Shown here: positions 31,633 to 35,144 of the stretch, piece after piece
How the letters are laid out: each line of letters begins with the position of its first letter
How positions within the stretch are numbered: position 1 is the first letter of the stretch
Origin: a candidate division WOR-3 bacterium
GTDB taxonomy: Bacteria > Hydrothermota > Tepidihabitantia > SM23-42
Assembly (NCBI GenBank): GCA_011052815.1
Contig: DRIG01000100.1
Location: forward strand, 1 to 35,144
Direction of reading: 5' to 3'
Length of the DNA stretch: 35,144 bases
The notes under the pieces: model-generated
Seen by the model: only the letters and a program-made list of their open reading frames with translations
What the model was told of the DNA's origin: nothing
Database searches by the model: none
Program-made: the position numbers and the translations under genes

Positions 31633-32484
31633 TTATCCTCCTATACTTACAGACAATCTATGGCATTCCCCCAGATCAAAATAAGGGGAATAGCTGTAAT
31701 CAACGGAAATTGTATTCAACTTCAAGCCAAAACCCAAGCTTAACCCCGTCAGAAAATCGAGTCCGTTGTTTCCGGTTCTCAACGAAGATAAAAGAGTGTT
31801 ATAAGAACCCCTGAGTTCAAAATTTTCGAATATTGAATAAGCGCCTCCTATCCTTAAACCTAAATTCATCAGTGAATGAAAAACCAGGTCCATTCCGACC
31901 CAACCTTCGTCGGAATACATCATCGCTCCGAAATCTACTTCATAAGGGAATAATTCCCTTGCCTCAATAAAAGGTCTTATTCCCACTCCGATGTTTTTAA
32001 CCGCCAGTCCCAGTTGAATTTCATATTCTGATAAAAGATAAAGGGCGCCGAGATCCACACCTGCTCCCGCAGCATACAGGGTATCGATATTTGCATAAAC
32101 ACCTTTTACTGTAATCCCCAGGGCAAAATCCTGATAAAAAAATCCTTTTCCGATGTTTAAATCCAAAAAATGAACCCCGAAACTTCCATACTCCTGACCG
32201 AATTCATCAGTCTTTTTTAAAGACCCTCCATTAAAATATTTAATACCCATACCGAACTGATCTTTCTCATAACCGACATATCCGAAATGTGTATCAGCAA
32301 TGTAATGAAGATAAGAAGCTGAGTAGTAAGAACCGACTGTATACGCCAAGCCTGCAGGATTATAGGAAACACTGTAACCATCTCCCACCTGTGCATAACC
32401 CATACCCACCCGCTGGGCGATCGGATCCACACTCAAATACTCAAATCCTATAGTTGCACTCAGCATCAAGATATATATCGCCAT
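31633..32484 (-). CDS. PorV/PorQ-family outer-membrane beta-barrel protein
   Basis: 283 residues. A short hydrophobic start (MAIYILMLSATIGFEYL) could be a minimal signal peptide. VDPIAQRVGMGYAQVGDGYSVSYNPAGLAY corresponds to the family N-terminal pattern (A-R-x-x-G-x-G-x-A ... Y-N-P-A-G-L). Alternating strands run to the end (LGLAVKNIGVGIRPF, MNLGLRIGGAYSIFENFELRGSYN, VDYSYSPYFDLGECHRLSVSIGG). The family contains PorV and PorQ, barrel shuttles of type IX secretion, and many uncharacterised relatives. It heads the operon with the coiled-coil sensor, yhaM, smc and ftsY and has its own promoter. Confidence 0.75.
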   Translation of the reverse strand: MAIYILMLSATIGFEYLSVDPIAQRVGMGYAQVGDGYSVSYNPAGLAYTVGSYYSASYLHYIADTHFGYVGYEKDQFGMGIKYFNGGSLKKTDEFGQEYGSFGVHFLDLNIGKGFFYQDFALGITVKGVYANIDTLYAAGAGVDLGALYLLSEYEIQLGLAVKNIGVGIRPFIEARELFPYEVDFGAMMYSDEGWVGMDLVFHSLMNLGLRIGGAYSIFENFELRGSYNTLLSSLRTGNNGLDFLTGLSLGFGLKLNTISVDYSYSPYFDLGECHRLSVSIGG

Positions 32485-32501
32485 TGCTTCTCCAACAAAA
32501 G

Positions 32502-32529
32502 ATTATATTAACAATTAATAGAAAGTCAA
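32502..32529 (-). promoter_or_regulatory. Promoter of the barrel-sensor-yhaM-smc-ftsY operon
   Basis: On the minus strand: TTGACT (32529-32524), 16-bp spacer, TATAAT (32507-32502). The -35 box overlaps the TGA stop of the upstream RseC-like gene. A GGAGAAG site precedes the ATG at 32484. Confidence 0.75.
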
Positions 32530-32957
32530 GAGCTTTCTGGCTCTACTTCCGTCTCTCCAGAAAGGCGGCATACCACACGGGGTAAGAGTTTCTGCTTTTT
32601 AGCCGCCGCATTATTTATAATCTTGGCGAAGATAAGTCCCAAGCCGAACCCCACCAACCCGAAAATTACGGTATAGAGGTCATTAAGACTGTTCCCGATA
32701 AAAATCCCGATAAGCGCCATGATAACCGGTATCCCGAAAAGCAGAAACATCGCCGTCAAACCGCTTCTTGGGGAAACCTCAATAACGACTTCATCACCGA
32801 CATCCAATTTCAAACTGCTCTTTGCTTCAACAATTCGAAGGTCTCCGGCAGGATGGCATAGTTCAGCCGCAGGACATTTTTTACAGGCGTCGCCGGGTTC
32901 AATGTTTATCTTCACCACCTGTTCTCCAACCTCAACCACCTTCCCTTTCTCACGCAT
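32526..32957 (-). CDS. RseC/MucC-like (SoxR-reducing system) membrane protein
   Basis: 143 residues from the ATG at 32957 (MREKGKVVEVGEQVVKINIE). A longer reading from 32990 would start within the -35 box of its own promoter and is rejected. A cysteine cluster (GDACKKCPAAELCHPAG), a beta-rich segment (LDVGDEVVIEV) and two membrane helices (GLTAMFLLFGIPVIMALIGIFIG and LYTVIFGLVGFGLGLIFAKII) match RseC. RseC proteins take part in sigma-E control or in the Rnf/Rsx electron-transfer system that reduces SoxR; no rnf genes are in the window. The mRNA is predicted leaderless. Confidence 0.82.
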   Translation of the reverse strand: MREKGKVVEVGEQVVKINIEPGDACKKCPAAELCHPAGDLRIVEAKSSLKLDVGDEVVIEVSPRSGLTAMFLLFGIPVIMALIGIFIGNSLNDLYTVIFGLVGFGLGLIFAKIINNAAAKKQKLLPRVVCRLSGETEVEPESS

Positions 32958-32962
32958 ACAAA

Positions 32963-32990
32963 AGTATATACCAAACATAGATAATGTCAA
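32963..32990 (-). promoter_or_regulatory. Promoter of the RseC-like gene (leaderless)
   Basis: On the minus strand: TTGACA (32990-32985), 16-bp spacer, TATACT (32968-32963), 5 nt, then ATG at 32957. Confidence 0.78.
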
Positions 32991-33026
32991 TGGTGGTCCC
33001 GGCAGGAAGGATGTTCACAAAGTATA

Positions 33027-33054
33027 TTGACACTGGGGTTGAAATAGTTATAAT
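33027..33054 (+). promoter_or_regulatory. Promoter of the PorV-type barrel gene
   Basis: TTGACA (33027-33032), 16-bp spacer, TATAAT (33049-33054). It is divergent from the RseC-like promoter; the -35 boxes are 36 bp apart. Confidence 0.78.
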
Positions 33055-33074
33055 ATAAACCATGGAGGTTTTTG

Positions 33075-34082
33075 ATGCATAGAGTTTGGATTTTTCTTTT
33101 TTTAATAAGCTCTTTACTCTCCGGAGCTAAACGGCCCGGCGCGGTCTTCCTTATGATCTGGCCGGGTGCCCGACCAACATCATTCAGCGGTGCCTTCACT
33201 GCGATTGCTGATGATCCCACTGCATGTTATTATAATCAGGCGGGTCTCGGATTCATCGAACACACAATGGTCACCCTCCAGCATGCAAACTGGCTGCCGG
33301 GTCTGCATCCTGATATGTACTATGAATTTGCAGGCGTGACCAAACCGTTCAAATTCGGCACACTCGGATTTGACATCATCTATTTGACAACCGGTGAAAC
33401 AGAAGTCCGCGATGAACAGGGCAGATATCTTGGGGAGTACATCACTTTCGACATCGCCGTCGGTCTGAATTACGGATTTAAATTAAACCCTAAATTGAGT
33501 ATGGGCATGGGGTGGAAATTCATCTATTCCTTTCTCGTGCCGAGCTGGGTATTTGAAAAGATGCCCGGCCTGGGAATCGACCAGGGAGGTACAGGAGTTA
33601 CATATGCCTTTGATCTCGGAGTATTATACAAACCGTTCAAGATTCTTTCGATCGGCGGTGCCATTCAGAATATCGGACCAAATATCAGTTACACAGAAAG
33701 TGGTTCTTCAGACCCCCTTCCATACACACTACGGACAGGAATGAAATTCGAGCCGATAAATTCCAGAATTATCCGTATCGCCCTGACTGCGGATATAATA
33801 AAAATCCTTGTGGGTATGTTCGCCCAGGAAGAAAACTCTTTCTTTGAGAATCTTGCCTATGAACTTGATGAAGCGTGGAAGTCCGTGGGGCTTGAGATCG
33901 ACTATTACAACTTCATCAAATTAAGAGGCGGATATTTTCTGGATAAAGAAGGTAAAAGGGAAGGATTCACTTTCGGCGGTGGAATCCAAGCCGCTGGTTT
34001 TTCCCTTGATGTCGGAATCGATCAGGCAATCTATGATTTCAAGACCACAAACAGAAAATTCTCCCTTTCTTATCGTTTTTAA
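33075..34082 (+). CDS. PorV/UPF0164-type outer-membrane beta-barrel protein
   Basis: 335 residues starting at the ATG at 33075, with GGAGG at 33064-33068. A signal peptide (MHRVWIFLFLISSLLSGA) is followed by the family hallmark GARPTSFSGAFTAIADDPTACYYNQAGLGF. Amphipathic strands continue to the terminal SLSYRF, a typical barrel end with a final Phe. PorV, in type IX secretion, carries cargo with C-terminal signal domains from the translocon to the attachment complex. Two proteins with FlgD-like tails in the window are plausible cargo. Whether this copy is a true PorV or a related barrel cannot be told from the sequence alone. Confidence 0.85.
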   Translation: MHRVWIFLFLISSLLSGAKRPGAVFLMIWPGARPTSFSGAFTAIADDPTACYYNQAGLGFIEHTMVTLQHANWLPGLHPDMYYEFAGVTKPFKFGTLGFDIIYLTTGETEVRDEQGRYLGEYITFDIAVGLNYGFKLNPKLSMGMGWKFIYSFLVPSWVFEKMPGLGIDQGGTGVTYAFDLGVLYKPFKILSIGGAIQNIGPNISYTESGSSDPLPYTLRTGMKFEPINSRIIRIALTADIIKILVGMFAQEENSFFENLAYELDEAWKSVGLEIDYYNFIKLRGGYFLDKEGKREGFTFGGGIQAAGFSLDVGIDQAIYDFKTTNRKFSLSYRF

Positions 34083-34119
34083 TTCCTAATAATCCGTTGT
34101 TGTCATTATCCGCGGACCG

Positions 34120-35082
34120 ATGATACTCTTGACTGGTGCAACCGGCTTCATCGGGAAAAATCTTGTCCCTGAATTAGCAGGGGACCACGCACTGAAAATC
34201 CTCGTGAGAAAGACATCTAACATTACCCCCTTCCTAAATCTTAAAAATATCAAAATAGTCTACGGTGACTTGGAAAAAAATATGGGAATCGATGACGCTT
34301 TGAATAATACCGAGCTCGTCATCCATTGCGCGGCAAGAACCATAGGCAGGAATTACATTGAATACTACCGAATGAACACCCTCGGAACCGCATATCTCGT
34401 ACAGGCGATGAAAAAGAAGGGGATAAAAAAAATACTCTATTTGAGCAGCCAGGCAGCCTGCGGACCTGCTACTGGTAAAGCGCCGTTGGACGAATCCGCA
34501 ACACCTGAGCCGGCTTCTTTCTACGGAATAACAAAAAAACAAGGTGAAGAGATTATCATCAGGAACGGTCTGGATTATATCATCCTGCGACCCGCTGCAG
34601 TATACGGACCTTATGACACTGAAATCTTGAAATATATAAAAATCCTGAACCGCGGAGTCTGCCCGATCATCGGCAAAAGTGGAAAACACCTGAATTTCAT
34701 ATATATCAAGGACCTGGTGCAATTGATAATCCGACTCATCTCTGTTCGTCGTTTTGACAAAAAGCTCTATTTTGTGAATGATGGAAATTGTTATTCGGAC
34801 GAAGAAATATTCGGACAGATCTCGTCCCTGCTTAAAAAGAAAAGCATCAAAATTCATATATCTGAATCCATAGCCTTCTTGTGCGGCCTCTTCAATGATC
34901 TATTCCTTCCGCCATCCCGAAGGCTCATCTGGCGGGATAAGATAAAAGAGCTCTCAAAAAAATACTGGCTCTGTTCCAATGAAAGATTAGTAAGGGAATA
35001 TGGATTCACGCCGGCTTATACTTTCAAAGACGGCATACGCGAGACAATAGAATGGTATCAAAAGAACGGTCTTTTGCGGTAA
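34120..35082 (+). CDS. NAD-dependent epimerase/dehydratase family protein (extended SDR)
   Basis: 320 residues. The Rossmann motif GATGFIG is at 5-11, with VIHCAARTIGRNYIEYYRMNTLGTAYLV, LYLSSQAACGP (catalytic Ser region) and YGITKKQGE (the Y-x3-K pair). ILRPAAVYGPYD is the usual substrate-side segment. Such enzymes epimerise, dehydrate or reduce nucleotide sugars or sterol-like substrates; the exact substrate cannot be read from the sequence. It begins 37 bp after the barrel gene without a clear Shine-Dalgarno site or own promoter, so co-transcription is likely. Confidence 0.85.
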   Translation: MILLTGATGFIGKNLVPELAGDHALKILVRKTSNITPFLNLKNIKIVYGDLEKNMGIDDALNNTELVIHCAARTIGRNYIEYYRMNTLGTAYLVQAMKKKGIKKILYLSSQAACGPATGKAPLDESATPEPASFYGITKKQGEEIIIRNGLDYIILRPAAVYGPYDTEILKYIKILNRGVCPIIGKSGKHLNFIYIKDLVQLIIRLISVRRFDKKLYFVNDGNCYSDEEIFGQISSLLKKKSIKIHISESIAFLCGLFNDLFLPPSRRLIWRDKIKELSKKYWLCSNERLVREYGFTPAYTFKDGIRETIEWYQKNGLLR

Positions 35083-35091
35083 AATCTCCTC

Positions 35092-35119
35092 TTGACAGAG
35101 GACAAATTGTAATTATAAT
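35092..35119 (+). promoter_or_regulatory. Promoter for a gene beyond the window
   Basis: TTGACA (35092-35097), 16-bp spacer, TATAAT (35114-35119). No start codon follows before the end of the window. Confidence 0.7.
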
Positions 35120-35144
35120 TAGATAATAATAATATTCAGATAAA

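Noticed and set aside
32958-32990. N-terminal extension of the RseC-like protein from a TTG at 32990
   Set aside because: The TTG is the first half of the -35 box TTGACA of the gene's own promoter; the ATG at 32957 just after the -10 is the credible start.
34234-34857. A 207-codon minus-strand ORF opposite the epimerase gene
   Set aside because: It is fully inside a well-supported SDR gene and its translation has no recognisable domain.

Overview
The window looks like a chromosomal segment from an uncultured, Gram-negative-type (two-membrane) bacterium. Secreted proteins carry FlgD-like C-terminal tails, and two PorV/PorQ-type outer-membrane barrels are present. An RseC-like protein, SMC/FtsY and zinc-ribbon ribosomal proteins (L36, S4) are also encoded. 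This mix is typical of FCB-related candidate lineages such as WOR-3/Stahlbacteria. That placement is inference from gene content; no 16S rRNA gene is present.

Layout. (1) 3-1919: 3' part of a TPR regulator with seven almost identical 40-residue repeats, abutting (2) a decayed IS1380-type insertion sequence (1916-2813) and (3) a 175-bp repeat (2810-2984, minus). (4) 3011-4789 minus: [2Fe-2S] BFD-like protein, lipB, lipA. Divergent from these, 4881-5327 encodes a two-cluster ferredoxin-like protein. (5) 5375-5722 minus: pseudopilin-like protein; 5837-7678 plus: secreted beta-helix protein. (6) 7793-16497: the back half of the spc operon plus the alpha operon (rpsH, rplF, rplR, rpsE, rpmD, rplO, secY, adk, map, infA, rpmJ, rpsM, rpsK, rpsD, rpoA, rplQ). 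The usual rplN-rplX-rplE-rpsN front is absent. (7) 16539-16714: second copy of the 175-bp repeat in inverted orientation, carrying a promoter, then a two-gene unit (TolB-like propeller and a multidomain cell-wall amidase). (8) 20612-25145: PAS/HD-GYP regulator, then tldD-pmbA. (9) 32484-25298 minus: probable long operon of a PorV-like barrel, a membrane coiled-coil sensor, yhaM, smc and ftsY. (10) 32957-32526 minus: RseC-like; 33075-35082 plus: PorV-type barrel and an NAD-dependent sugar epimerase/dehydratase.

Regulatory signals are unusually legible. At least a dozen TTGACA/TATAAT-type promoters can be read, and in all of them the spacer can be read as 16 bp. Four genes (BFD protein, ferredoxin, pseudopilin, RseC-like) have the -10 box only 5-6 nt before the start codon and no Shine-Dalgarno sequence, so they should be translated from leaderless mRNAs. 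Other genes have strong AAGGAGG-type sites.

The least explained structure is the 175-bp repeat. Its two copies are about 96% identical and lie about 13.5 kb apart in inverted orientation. They share a promoter and a strong hairpin whose arms are conserved while its loop varies. No CRISPR array, tRNA, rRNA or obvious new defence system was found.
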